DNA from: JAJXUB01 sp047974805
GTDB taxonomy: Bacteria; Actinomycetota; Actinomycetes; Actinomycetales; Dermatophilaceae
Length of the DNA: 64,000 nucleotides
Assembly: GCA_047974805.1 (NCBI GenBank)
Contig: JBKECS010000066.1
Coordinates: forward strand, 1-64,000
Direction of reading: 5' to 3'
The notes beneath the pieces are model-generated. The model worked only from the letters and a program-made list of their open reading frames with translations. It did no database searches and was not told the DNA's origin. Position 1 is the first letter of the stretch. The number at the start of each line of letters is the position of its first letter. A program made the position numbers and the translations under genes. Below are positions 52,287 through 61,381 of this stretch, in pieces.

Positions 52287-55200
52287 TCAGCGTTTGCGGA
52301 TCAGCAGGCGGACCCGCAAGTTGTCGCCGACGGTGGTTTCGGTGACCTCCTCGTCAGTAGCGTCGAGGTCGTCGAGGTGCATCGAGGCCGACAGCTGCTG
52401 CGACAGCGTCTCGGACATCACCAGGTCCCGGTGCTCCACGGTGGCCCTCCATACTGGTTCGGCGCCCACGATGGTGGCGGAAATCCGGTCGGTGACCTCG
52501 AGCCCGGCGTCCTTGCGCGCCTGCTGTACGGCACGGACAAGGTCGCGCGCCACGCCCTCGGTGGCCAGCGCGTCGGTGACCTCAACATCAAGCACGACGA
52601 ACCCGCCACCATTGAGCATCCCCGTCGCCGTGCCCGAGGAGTCGCCGTCACCGGCGACCATCTCCAGGGTGTACTCCCCCGGCGCCAACACGATGCCTCC
52701 AGCCGTCACTTCTCCGGCCCCCGACACTGACCAGTCGCCACTCTTGGCGCCGCGGATGGCCGTCTGGACGTCCTTGCCCAGCCTCGGGCCGGCGAGGCGG
52801 GCATTGACGGTCAATGCCTCAGTGACGCCGAAGCCGGCGGCGGCCTCGTCCGTGTCGGACATCAGGCGCACCTGCTTGACGTTGACCTCCTCGGCAATGA
52901 TCGGCTCGAACCCGGCAAGCGCCTCGGGGTCGGCGGTGACCACGGTCAGGCTGGCCAACGGCAATCGAGTCCGCAGGCCGGCGCCCTTGCGCAGCGAGGA
53001 GGCCACTGAACACACCTCCCGGACCTTGTCCATGGCAGCGACCAAGCCGTCGTCGCGGGGCAGGTCACCGGCCGAAGGCCAGTCGGTCAGGTGCACCGAG
53101 CGGCCACCGGTCAGGCCTCGCCAGATCTCCTCGGTGGTCAGCGGCAGGAGAGGCGCGGTGACCCGGCATACCGTCTCCAGCGTCGTATACAGCGTGTCGA
53201 AGGCCGCCTTGGTGCCGTCCTGATCACCGGACCCGGTGTCCCAGAATCGTTCCCGCGAGCGACGCACATACCAGTTCGTCAGCACGTCGAGGAAGCTGCG
53301 CGTGGAGTCACACGCCCCGGCGATGTCGAAGGCGTCCAGCCGCTCGGTGGACTCGTGCACGTATGCCGCGAGCTTGGCCAGCAGGTACCGATCCAACGGG
53401 TCGTTCGAGGCCGTCGAACGCCTGGCCTCATAACCGCTCTCCCCTAGTGCGTTGGCATAAAGGCTGAAGAAGTACCAGACGTTCCACAGCGGCAGCAGCA
53501 CCTGGCGAACCCCGTCCCGGATGCCCTGCTCGGTGACGATGAGATTGCCGCCGCGCAAGATGGGCGAGGACATGAGGAACCAGCGCATCGCGTCCGCTCC
53601 GTCACGGTGGAACACCTCGGTGACGTCGGGATAGTTGCGCAACGACTTGGACATCTTCGCTCCGTCGTTGCCGAGCACGATGCCATGGCTGATGCAGGCG
53701 GAGAATGCCGGACGATCGAAGAGTGCCGTGGCGAGGATGTGCAGGGTGTAGAACCAGCCACGGGTCTGCCCGATGTACTCGACGATGAAGTCCGCCGGGA
53801 AGTGCTGCTCGAACCACTCGGCATTCTCGAACGGGTAGTGCACCTGGGCAAAGCTCATCGACCCGGAGTCGAACCAGACGTCGAGCACGTCCTCGACCCG
53901 GCGCATCGTCGAATTCCCGGTCGGGTCATCCGGGTTTGGCCGGGTCAGTTGGTCGATGTAGGGCCGGTGCACGTCCGGCTCACCGGTGGGGCCGATGGGG
54001 AGACGGCCGAAGTCCGCCTCCAGCTCCGCCAGCGAGCCATAGACGTCGACCCGGGGGTATGCCGGGTCGTCGGACTTCCACACCGGGATGGGGCTACCCC
54101 AGAACCGGTTCCGGGAGATGGACCAGTCGCGGGCATTCTCCAACCATTTGCCGAATTGGCCGTCCTTGACGTGCTCGGGCACCCAGGTGATCTCCTGGTT
54201 GAGCGCCACCATCCGATCCTTGAACTTCGTCACCTCGACGAACCATGAGCTGACCGCCATGTAGATCAGCGGCTGCCGGCAGCGCCAACAATGCGGGTAG
54301 GAGTGCTCGTAGGTTTCCCGCCGGACCAGCACGGTGCCGTCGGTGACACTGCCCCGTTCGCCACCGGCGGTGGCGGCGTTGAGATGGTCGAGAATCAGCC
54401 CATTGGCGTCCAGCACCTGGATGTTCTCGTAGTCGGTGACCGGGAAGGTGAACCTGCCGTCCGGACCCACCGGTACCACCGGAGCGATGCCCGCAGCGTC
54501 GGTGACGACCTTGTCCTCCTCACCGAACGCCGGCGCGATGTGGACGAGCCCGGTCCCGTCCTCGGTGGTGACGTAGTCCGCAGGCAGGATCTGGTGGGCG
54601 CCTGCGTGTCCGAGGAAGTAGGAGAACGGCGGGGTGTAGTGCGTGCCGACGAGGTCCGCTCCCTTGACGCTCGCGACGACCCGGTCGGCGACATCCTCAC
54701 CCAGCTCGCGGGCGTAGGCGGCCAGCCGTTCCCGCGCCAACAGGTAACGCTCCTCCTGCCCCGTGGGACCGTCCGAGGTGACCACGACATAGTCGACATC
54801 GGGGTGCACCGCCATGGCGAGGTTGGACGGCAACGTCCATGGGGTGGTCGTCCAGATCAGCGCCAGCGTCCCCGCATACGGGCCGTCGCTCAGCCGCAAC
54901 CCAAGCGTCACGGCGGGGTCTTGCCGGGACCGGTAGACCTCCTCGTCCATGCGCAGTTCGTGGTTGCTCAGCGGGGTCTGGTCGTTCCAGCAATAGGGCA
55001 GCACCCGGAAGCCCTCGTAGACCCAGCCCTTGTCGTACAGCGACTTGAACGCCCACAGCACCGACTCCATGAAGGTGGGGTTGAGTGTCTTGTAATCGTG
55101 CTCGAAATCGACCCAGCGAGCTTGGCGGGTAACGTAGGCCCGCCACTCGTCGGTGTACTTCAGGACCGAGGCGCGACACTTTTCGTTGAACGTGCCGATC

Positions 55201-55613
55201 CCCAGGTCGAGGATCTCCTCCTTGGTCTTGATCCCCAGCTGGCTCATCGCCTCCAACTCGGCGGGCAGACCGTGAGTGTCCCACCCGAAGCGGCGTTCCA
55301 CCTTGCGCCCACACATGGTCTGGTAGCGGGGCACGATGTCCTTGACATAGCCGGTGAGCAGGTGGCCGTAGTGCGGAAGACCGTTGGCGAAGGGTGGGCC
55401 GTCATAAAAGACGAATTCGTTGGCGCCGTCGACGCCGGCGCCACGGTTGTCGATGGAGGCCTGAAAGGTGTCGTCGGCAGCCCAGTAGGCAAGGACTCGT
55501 TCCTCGATCTCCGGGAAATTCGGGGAGGGAGGGATCACCGTCGAGGCGTCATGGCTGGCGGAGTGCTCGTCGGGGTCGCCAACGGGTCCGGTGCTCGCCT
55601 TGGGGTAGGCCAT
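52287..55613 (-). CDS. ileS: isoleucyl-tRNA synthetase
   Basis: Class Ia aminoacyl-tRNA synthetase, 1108 residues, the long form usual in this group. HIGH-type motif GLPHYGHLLTG (HYGH at 81-84), the CP1 editing region, ISRNRFWGSPIPVW, FDSGSMSFAQ, GQTRGWFYTLH and KMSKS in GAKMSKSLRN. ATG 55613 has AAGGAG 8 bases upstream; the frame stays open further up but that stretch is the T-box leader. Controlled by uncharged tRNA-Ile through that leader. Confidence 0.96.
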   Translation of the reverse strand: MAYPKASTGPVGDPDEHSASHDASTVIPPSPNFPEIEERVLAYWAADDTFQASIDNRGAGVDGANEFVFYDGPPFANGLPHYGHLLTGYVKDIVPRYQTMCGRKVERRFGWDTHGLPAELEAMSQLGIKTKEEILDLGIGTFNEKCRASVLKYTDEWRAYVTRQARWVDFEHDYKTLNPTFMESVLWAFKSLYDKGWVYEGFRVLPYCWNDQTPLSNHELRMDEEVYRSRQDPAVTLGLRLSDGPYAGTLALIWTTTPWTLPSNLAMAVHPDVDYVVVTSDGPTGQEERYLLARERLAAYARELGEDVADRVVASVKGADLVGTHYTPPFSYFLGHAGAHQILPADYVTTEDGTGLVHIAPAFGEEDKVVTDAAGIAPVVPVGPDGRFTFPVTDYENIQVLDANGLILDHLNAATAGGERGSVTDGTVLVRRETYEHSYPHCWRCRQPLIYMAVSSWFVEVTKFKDRMVALNQEITWVPEHVKDGQFGKWLENARDWSISRNRFWGSPIPVWKSDDPAYPRVDVYGSLAELEADFGRLPIGPTGEPDVHRPYIDQLTRPNPDDPTGNSTMRRVEDVLDVWFDSGSMSFAQVHYPFENAEWFEQHFPADFIVEYIGQTRGWFYTLHILATALFDRPAFSACISHGIVLGNDGAKMSKSLRNYPDVTEVFHRDGADAMRWFLMSSPILRGGNLIVTEQGIRDGVRQVLLPLWNVWYFFSLYANALGESGYEARRSTASNDPLDRYLLAKLAAYVHESTERLDAFDIAGACDSTRSFLDVLTNWYVRRSRERFWDTGSGDQDGTKAAFDTLYTTLETVCRVTAPLLPLTTEEIWRGLTGGRSVHLTDWPSAGDLPRDDGLVAAMDKVREVCSVASSLRKGAGLRTRLPLASLTVVTADPEALAGFEPIIAEEVNVKQVRLMSDTDEAAAGFGVTEALTVNARLAGPRLGKDVQTAIRGAKSGDWSVSGAGEVTAGGIVLAPGEYTLEMVAGDGDSSGTATGMLNGGGFVVLDVEVTDALATEGVARDLVRAVQQARKDAGLEVTDRISATIVGAEPVWRATVEHRDLVMSETLSQQLSASMHLDDLDATDEEVTETTVGDNLRVRLLIRKR

Positions 55614-55880
55614 TGGTGGTGCTCCTTGGTGCGTTTCCTGCGTCGTCGGCTGCTTGTGCTGCACGAGGACGACGGATGCTTCCCCTGTTCGGGTCGGCAC
55701 ACCACCGCGGTACCACCTCGCTTGCCGTATGCCGTCGGCGTGCCCGCTGGTCGGCGGGGCGCGCAGCAGCATACGACCGCTTCGTATCGACGCTGTCGTG
55801 GCCGGAACGTCCGGTTCTAGTGAGGTGAGCAGACCAGGAAGGCCTCCTCGCCCGTTCTTCCGAAGGGCTTGCCGCTGATA
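55614..55880 (-). promoter_or_regulatory. T-box leader of ileS
   Basis: The 380-bp gap between ileS and the Nudix gene contains the T-box core AGGTGGTACCGCGG on the minus strand (55705-55718). Downstream of it GGTGGTG (55700-55706) can pair with CACCACC (55615-55621), adjacent to the AAGGAG site and start codon of ileS. This fits the translational T-box of actinobacterial ileS: uncharged tRNA binding would favour the antisequestrator and free the ribosome site. The 5' limit and specifier loop were not resolved by eye. Confidence 0.85.
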
Positions 55881-55993
55881 ACGGCTCAAACGCCTGGGCA
55901 CACTCTATCGGCCCTTCAAAAGGACCACCCAATCTGCTCATCCCGGCGGCCGCTCGCCGGCGCTCGTGGTCAGTCCTGCAAGAATCACCGTCC

Positions 55994-56533
55994 ATGAGCG
56001 GGCTTGAACTGGGGCAGCAGGAATCGTGGCTCAGCCGAGAGGACCTCGACGCAGCCAGGGACCGCGTGCCGATGCTCTATGTCCAGGCGGTCCCGGTCCG
56101 GGTGGACCACACCGGGATCGTCACGACTATCGGGCTGCTCATGCGGGCCCGAGAGGACGGCACCGTGGGCCGTGAACTCGTCTCCGGACGAGTGCTCTAC
56201 CACGAGCGCATCCGTGATGCGCTGCTGCGCAACATCGAAAAGGACCTCGGGTCGATGGCGCTACCGTCCGTGCCGGTCTCACCGCAGCCGTTCACCGTAG
56301 CTGAGTATTTCCCGACTCCCGGGGTGACGCCGTATCACGATGTGCGTCAGCATGCCGTGGCCCTGGCGTACGTCGTCCCGGTCAGCGGGGACTGCGCGCC
56401 GAGCCAGGACGCCCTGGACTTGGCATGGGTGACCCCGCGGGAGGCGAGCGACCCGTCGGTCGATGCGGAGATGTCTGGCGGCCATGGAGTCCTGCTGCGC
56501 CAAGCCCTGGCCCACCTCGGCTTCCCCATCTAG
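55994..56533 (+). CDS. DUF4916 / Nudix-like family protein
   Basis: A 179-residue protein of the DUF4916 Nudix-related family: REDLDAARDRVPMLYVQAVP, TTIGLLMRAREDGTVGRELV, SGRVLYHERIRDALLRNIEK, the conserved SPQPFTVAEYFPTPGVTPYHD and HAVALAYVVPVSGDC, ending GGHGVLLRQALAHLG. The canonical Nudix box is degenerate (HERIRDALLRNIEKDLG), so hydrolase activity is uncertain. Divergent from ileS and convergent with the ABC cluster. Confidence 0.8.
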   Translation: MSGLELGQQESWLSREDLDAARDRVPMLYVQAVPVRVDHTGIVTTIGLLMRAREDGTVGRELVSGRVLYHERIRDALLRNIEKDLGSMALPSVPVSPQPFTVAEYFPTPGVTPYHDVRQHAVALAYVVPVSGDCAPSQDALDLAWVTPREASDPSVDAEMSGGHGVLLRQALAHLGFPI

Positions 56534-56551
56534 ACGGTATGAGGTGACTGG

Positions 56552-57334
56552 CTAGTGGGTGCTGTGGTCGCGTCCCAGCCTGCGCAGGTGCGCCGCCGCG
56601 AGACCAACAAGGACCCCCAACCAGACGGCGACGCTGATGGCATACGGTGTCGGATTGTCATGGCGGGCACCTGGTAGGCCCCGTCCGATGCTCGACCCGC
56701 TGAGTAGCCGCCATAGCCCGCCGAGGGGGTGAAGCACCAGGTACGCGCCATACTCAGGCACGATGAGCAGCGCGGCGAAAGACGCCCCAGCGGCTGTTGC
56801 GACCACGATGGCACGAGTTCCCGATTCGGCCGCCAGGAACAAGCACCACGCCAGCGCAACAGCGACACAGATGACTACGGGTCCCAACGCGGCAACCGTG
56901 AACATGTAGGCGGGTGGGATCATGGGTACTGCGGGATGACTGGTGAGGGCACGAAAGGCCATATCGCCCTGTGCTCCCAAGCCAGCCGAGAGCAGAACGA
57001 CCAGCCATGATGCACACCCAGCGATAGCCGCGACGAGGGCCTGGGCGATGGCGATTGTCCTTGGGTTCTCTCCGTGCTGGAGGCGCTCAGGGAACCGGCC
57101 ACTGTCCAGGTCAGCACCGAGGAGCATCGCCAGCGCGGCCAGAGCGACGACAACACCTACCCCCGCACCGAGGAAGCCGCCATTGACGACGCCCCATTGA
57201 CCTAGCGTTTCGGGGTCACCGTTGAGCCACACAGGGGTGAGAACGGCGACCGAAGCCGCCATCAACGCGACGGGCAAGGCAACCCAGACAAGTCCTGGTT
57301 GGGCACGGGTACGCCACTCATTCCAGGTCGCCAT
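56552..57334 (-). CDS. ABC transporter membrane protein (permease 2 of the cluster)
   Basis: A 260-residue hydrophobic protein with about six membrane helices (VWVALPVALMAASVAVLTPV, VGVVVALAALAMLLGADLDS, IAGCASWLVVLLSAGLG and others), in the style of ABC-2 permeases. ATG 57334 lies 11 bp after the upstream permease stop; an earlier ATG at 57391 would overlap that gene by 46 bases. It lacks family motifs. Last gene of the minus-strand peptide/ABC cluster. Confidence 0.65.
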   Translation of the reverse strand: MATWNEWRTRAQPGLVWVALPVALMAASVAVLTPVWLNGDPETLGQWGVVNGGFLGAGVGVVVALAALAMLLGADLDSGRFPERLQHGENPRTIAIAQALVAAIAGCASWLVVLLSAGLGAQGDMAFRALTSHPAVPMIPPAYMFTVAALGPVVICVAVALAWCLFLAAESGTRAIVVATAAGASFAALLIVPEYGAYLVLHPLGGLWRLLSGSSIGRGLPGARHDNPTPYAISVAVWLGVLVGLAAAHLRRLGRDHSTH

Positions 57335-57345
57335 GGCCAGCGTGC

Positions 57346-58536
57346 TCACGGACTGGCGCACGGCTGTTCGGCAATGGAAGCCACGCGCCATGCTCGGTCA
57401 GGATGCACCAGGCACGCGTGGAAAGCGTGTCCATCGATATCGATAAGCAGGTCAGCGGCACGGATCGTTGGTGAGGAGTGCACGCTCACAATGGCGTTTC
57501 GGGTGGCCTGGGCGAAGTTGGCTGGCAGGCTGACCATGATGACGCCAGCAGCACCCGTGACCGCGAGCTTGTCGGCGCTCGTCACCCGGCCGGCCGCATA
57601 GAACGTCAAGAACTGACGAAGGGTCGCCTCGGCACCTATGCCGCGCTGCACCTGGACATGGGTGGAATACCGCGCGGGGTACGGCACCGCCTCACCCATC
57701 GTCGGTCCGGCGCACATAAGAACCGCGGAGACGATCAAGCAGCCTGAGACCCATCGTCTGCGCGTGCGTGTACTGGCGCGGGCCAAGCCCCACCGAGAAT
57801 GCGCTGCCCCTTCGTAAGGGCGTCTCCCGACAAGGCGCAGTTCCTCGACCGGTTCCCTCGTGCGCAAGATCACGACACACGCCAGCCATGATCCTGCCAC
57901 GCTCATCCCCGACAGGAGGCTCACGAAAACACCGCTGCCGTTGCCCGGCGGAATCACCGAAACGGCCGAAATGGGCGACAGCGCTAGCACGAGAGTTCGA
58001 CCGGACAATCGGGGACCAAACCACGCCATCAACGGCACCAGGCACACTGTCACGGTCAACGCGACTGCGGCGGATCTCCTCCGGCCCCAGGACAGAACCG
58101 TCGCCCACCCGACAGCTGTAGGCACGGCAAGATAGGTCAAGGTGATGATGGGCCAGGCCGCCGCGGAAGCGAATCTTTCCTCAGGCTGAGTGTGCAGGCG
58201 GGACGCCGCAAGCGCCGTGAGGGTGATGGCGAGTGTCGCGCCAGTCACGGTAAGCAGGAGGGTCAGGAATATTCGTGACCGGAAGGCACGCGCCGAAGTC
58301 CCGGCAAGATGGTTGCCGGTCTCCGCCGCCGCTTCCGTCGAGGCACCCCACACCGAGGCCACCAACAACACCCCAGCAGTCCCAGAGAACACCGACGCCA
58401 CAGACGACGCCCCCGACAATGCAAGCTCCAAGCTTGGGGCACCAATTGCCCAGACAACACCACACGCGATCACCGTGGCGACAACAAGGACCCAAAAAGC
58501 GACCTCACGTCGCATCACCGCGACGGCGCCCCTCAT
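57346..58536 (-). CDS. ABC transporter permease 1 with extracytoplasmic C-terminal domain
   Basis: A 396-residue protein: six hydrophobic helices in the first ~235 residues, a basic cytosolic stretch, another helix at about 268-288, then ~105 soluble residues (from YPARYSTHVQV to AEQPCASP) likely outside the membrane. Its ATG overlaps the ATPase stop (ATGA), so the two are translationally coupled. The layout fits a peptide- or lipid-handling ABC-2 transporter. No close family recognised. Confidence 0.7.
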   Translation of the reverse strand: MRGAVAVMRREVAFWVLVVATVIACGVVWAIGAPSLELALSGASSVASVFSGTAGVLLVASVWGASTEAAAETGNHLAGTSARAFRSRIFLTLLLTVTGATLAITLTALAASRLHTQPEERFASAAAWPIITLTYLAVPTAVGWATVLSWGRRRSAAVALTVTVCLVPLMAWFGPRLSGRTLVLALSPISAVSVIPPGNGSGVFVSLLSGMSVAGSWLACVVILRTREPVEELRLVGRRPYEGAAHSRWGLARASTRTRRRWVSGCLIVSAVLMCAGPTMGEAVPYPARYSTHVQVQRGIGAEATLRQFLTFYAAGRVTSADKLAVTGAAGVIMVSLPANFAQATRNAIVSVHSSPTIRAADLLIDIDGHAFHACLVHPDRAWRVASIAEQPCASP

Positions 58537-59294
58537 GAAGGACCGGTGATCACAGCGTCGTCGGTTGGGGGATTCCTTCGACTGACGACGGAGAAATAGA
58601 GGTCTTCAAGGTTGGTCACGGCCGAAATGTCAGCCATCAACCCAGCAGCCAACATCTGACCGCGATTCAGTAGGGCGTAGTTGGTGGCTACCTGCTGGAC
58701 CTCGTGCAAGAGGTGGCTGGAGACAATGATGGTCCGCCCTTCAGACCTCAGCTCGAGAATTAGCGTGCTCAGCCATCGGATCCCGAGCGGGTCCAGACCG
58801 TTCGTCGGTTCGTCCAGAATGATCAGACCCGCATCAGCGAGCAGGACACGCGCGATCCCGAGGCGCTGGCGCATGCCCTGGCTGAACTCTCCCACGGGTT
58901 TGTTACCGACTTCGTCAAGACCGACCCGTTCCAACACCTCCTGGCAAACTGTCTTGGCCAGACGCTGAGTAACAAAGACGCTTCGCAGGTTCTCCAGCGC
59001 AGTGAGCCGATTGAACAAGCGTGGTTCCTCGACCAGGCCGGCGACCCTCGGAGTGGGAGTGTAGGGCCGAACAGCACCACTGGCCCATGCGATGTGGCCC
59101 TGGTCGGGGCGCACGCTCGCCAGGATGCATCGCAGTAGCGTCGTCTTGCCCGAACCATTCGCCCCCACTAGCCCCAGACAAGCACCGCGGGCCACCTCGA
59201 TGTCCACCGGGCCCAAGGTGAAGGCTGCGCCTCTGGACTTCACCAGTCCGGTGATCGTCAGGCCTCCGGTGCCGACGGGAGTTCCTGATGCCAC
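58533..59294 (-). CDS. ABC transporter ATP-binding protein
   Basis: A 253-residue nucleotide-binding subunit: Walker A GANGSGKT (about 43-50), Q-loop region GLVEEPRLFNRLTALENL, signature FSQGMRQRLGIARVLL, Walker B LIILDEPTNGLDPLG and switch histidine SSHLLHEV. Architecture matches exporters of the bacteriocin/antibiotic-resistance type (DrrA/CcmA-like). GTG 59294, preceded by GGAGGG, overlaps the upstream gene by 37 bases; an earlier start would lengthen the overlap without adding homology. Confidence 0.88.
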   Translation of the reverse strand: MASGTPVGTGGLTITGLVKSRGAAFTLGPVDIEVARGACLGLVGANGSGKTTLLRCILASVRPDQGHIAWASGAVRPYTPTPRVAGLVEEPRLFNRLTALENLRSVFVTQRLAKTVCQEVLERVGLDEVGNKPVGEFSQGMRQRLGIARVLLADAGLIILDEPTNGLDPLGIRWLSTLILELRSEGRTIIVSSHLLHEVQQVATNYALLNRGQMLAAGLMADISAVTNLEDLYFSVVSRRNPPTDDAVITGPS

Positions 59295-59833
59295 GTCACC
59301 CTCCCCTCCATATCGGCAAGCACGAATCCTCCCGATGAAAGGAACCGCACCGAGGCGGCCCCCGGGTACGTGTGCAACGTCTTCCCGGTTTGGTCGTAGA
59401 TTGTCACTGCATGTCCAAACACCACAGTGCTCTTCGAGACGCGGCACTGCGCATCACCCGTGGCCTCGGCCGGCAGCGGAATCTCACGCTCCTTCACGGT
59501 GAAGACGTTCCCGATAACGGCGCGGGACCCGTCGACGCTGGTGCAAGCCCGCATCCCACGTGTCGGTGTTACCACCCAACCGGTCTTGGTCAGCCGCACC
59601 AAGTAGACCAGGCTTTGGGTCGGATCCTCCGTAAAGGCGACGATCTGGCCGGACTGATCACCGTCGTCCATCGTGATTGATGACTCAGGAATTGGCAGGG
59701 CATACCGATGTATGGATCCGTCGGCATGCAACGACTCCAGGGTGCCCACGCCCCTGGCGTCTGACACCGTGCGCAGGGATCCCCCCGGATCAACCGACAG
59801 GATGATGTTCACACCCCCGTGGGTTGCTCCCAC
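59258..59833 (-). CDS. unrecognised beta-rich protein of the ABC cluster (start uncertain)
   Basis: A 191-residue frame with repeated short beta-like segments (GGVNIILSVDPGGSLRTV, GQIVAFTEDPTQSLVYLVRL, HAVTIYDQTGKTLHTYPG, GGFVLADMEGRVTWH) that look propeller-like. No start codon other than GTG 59833 is good, yet coding-like sequence (PRVVWIGKVACP) continues upstream in the same frame for ~30 codons to a stop, without a start. The N-terminus may therefore be truncated or frameshifted. Function unknown; it is coupled to the ABC ATPase and might be an immunity or accessory factor. Confidence 0.5.
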   Translation of the reverse strand: MGATHGGVNIILSVDPGGSLRTVSDARGVGTLESLHADGSIHRYALPIPESSITMDDGDQSGQIVAFTEDPTQSLVYLVRLTKTGWVVTPTRGMRACTSVDGSRAVIGNVFTVKEREIPLPAEATGDAQCRVSKSTVVFGHAVTIYDQTGKTLHTYPGAASVRFLSSGGFVLADMEGRVTWHQELPSAPEA

Positions 59834-60033
59834 CGGACAGGCAACCTTCCCGATCCATACAACGCGGGGGCAGGGTCTGCCTCCAACCCGTGAGAATCGC
59901 CGGTCAACACTGCCGCGGGACCGTGCCTAACACACGATTGTTGGACTCGTCAGCCGCGCGCCGTTTCTTGCCACACGGTAAGACCTGAACGAGTCACGCC
60001 CCGGGCCACACTATCGACCATGACGACCGCACC

Positions 60034-60216
60034 CTAGCTGTCGGCGCGAAGGATGGTCGGCGCGGCGTCCAGCCAGGTCATGTCCACCGTGACCTCAGGG
60101 GGAGCCTCGCTGTCCTGCTGTCCAAACGTCAGGTAGAGGACGAAGGCTCCGACACAACTGGCAACGAAGGCACCAACGGCTAGCCGCACAATCCTGGGAC
60201 TATCCGGTCGGGCCAT
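60034..60216 (-). CDS. 60-residue single-pass membrane peptide
   Basis: Short protein with one hydrophobic helix (LAVGAFVASCVGAFVLYLTF, about 12-31) and an acidic outside tail (PPEVTVDMTWLDAAP). It overlaps the end of the secreted peptide gene by 17 bases. No family recognised. The ~200 bp between it and the next gene hold a fragment of open frame but no convincing gene. Confidence 0.45.
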   Translation of the reverse strand: MARPDSPRIVRLAVGAFVASCVGAFVLYLTFGQQDSEAPPEVTVDMTWLDAAPTILRADS

Positions 60217-60465
60217 GGCTCAGGTGCCGCCTCGCCGAGTTCAGTAGAGCCAAGAGATTGCACTCGCGTCGAGAGCTCCCATTGTCATACCAGGTGTTGA
60301 ACCCCGACGCGGAATACGCACGTCCCGCAGCGCTCGCGCTGCAGGACTTGACCGTTGTTGAGTTGTACGAGGCAAAAGCGACGCCCGTACTGCCTCCCAT
60401 CAAGGCAGCAACTGCCACCGTGACCGCAGCTGCCCCCCCTTTGACAAACGTGGGAAAATGTTCAT
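60200..60465 (-). CDS. small secreted peptide, reading frame broken in a G7 run
   Basis: ATG 60465, with GGGAGG 5 bases upstream, opens MNIFPRLSKGG, which then falls out of frame in a run of seven G (plus-strand C7, 60433-60439) and stops. One extra G would join it to AAAVTVAVAALMGGSTGVAF, an ideal signal peptide with cleavage near ASYNS, and a mature ~55-residue peptide with two cysteines (VKSCSAS, RRECNLL) and a basic end. The downstream part alone is open from GTG 60418. Candidate precursor of an exported peptide; 208 bp upstream of it are noncoding. Confidence 0.5.
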
Positions 60466-60673
60466 AAATCCCTCCCGATTCTTCACAGTGATGGCCCGCG
60501 TCCCGGAGACACCATGCTCGTGGTTGACCCGGCGATCACCGGTGACGAGGTATGACGTTATCCCGCCGACGGCTGAGGTTCCACCGGAACGGGCCGTATC
60601 CACGATTCCGCCTTCCGGCCAAACACTGATGAGATCGTGCGATGGTCATCAGTGTTGCAGGCGAAGGCCGACC

Positions 60674-61381
60674 TCAGACCTCGAAGGGCGGGGCCGGGGC
60701 GGTGCCGCCGAGCCGGGCGGGTAGGAAGCGCAGGTCGTCCCCGGTCAATGGCGGGTAGCGATCCTGTTGTCCGCGCAGTTGGGCGATCATCACCTCACGC
60801 AGCCGCGCGGTGGCCTCCTCGGCATTGTCCGGGCGAGCAACGGTCAACGGCGCTCCCACGGTGACGAAGATCGGCACGTTGGAGCGGCCGAGCCGTTTCG
60901 CCTTCACGCCCTTGGTCCACAACCGCTGCGACCCCCAGACCGTCGTCGGCAGGATCGGCGCCCCTGCAGCCTGGGCCATCCGGACCGCCCCGGACTTGAA
61001 AGCCTTGATCTCCAGCGACTGCGAGATAGTCGCCTCCGGGAAGACCCCGACGATCTCGCCGTCCTTCAACGCATTCACCGCCGCCCGGAAGGCCCCCATC
61101 CCGGCCGCCCGATCCACCGGGATGTGGCGCATCGATCGCAACAGCGGACCCGCGACCGGATTGGCGAAGACCTCCTCCTTGGCCATGAATCGCACCATCC
61201 GGCCGGCCGGACGCGCCGCCAGGCCCGCATAGAGGTAATCCAAATAGGAAATGTGGTTGATCGCCATGACCGCCCCGCCGCTGGCCGGCACGTTCGCGCC
61301 TCCGCGGATGTCGAACTTCAGCCCTTGTGCGAGGAACACACTCCTGGCAAGACCGATGACCGGCGCGTAGACCCATTCCAT
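60674..61381 (-). CDS. plsC: 1-acyl-sn-glycerol-3-phosphate acyltransferase (PlsC family)
   Basis: Acylates lysophosphatidic acid in phospholipid synthesis. 235 residues with the catalytic HX4D in INHISYLDYLYAG (His43/Asp48), the substrate block FPEATISQSLEI in place of the usual FPEGT, and LPTTVWGSQRL. ATG 61381 gives the typical start MEWVYAPVIGLARSVF. Divergent from valS with 88 bp between starts. Confidence 0.9.
   Translation of the reverse strand: MEWVYAPVIGLARSVFLAQGLKFDIRGGANVPASGGAVMAINHISYLDYLYAGLAARPAGRMVRFMAKEEVFANPVAGPLLRSMRHIPVDRAAGMGAFRAAVNALKDGEIVGVFPEATISQSLEIKAFKSGAVRMAQAAGAPILPTTVWGSQRLWTKGVKAKRLGRSNVPIFVTVGAPLTVARPDNAEEATARLREVMIAQLRGQQDRYPPLTGDDLRFLPARLGGTAPAPPFEV

Noticed and set aside
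60200..60465. Assignment of the secreted peptide to the lactococcin 972 family
   Set aside because: Genome layout is similar, but the typical Tyr/Trp/Gly-rich core is absent and two cysteines are present.
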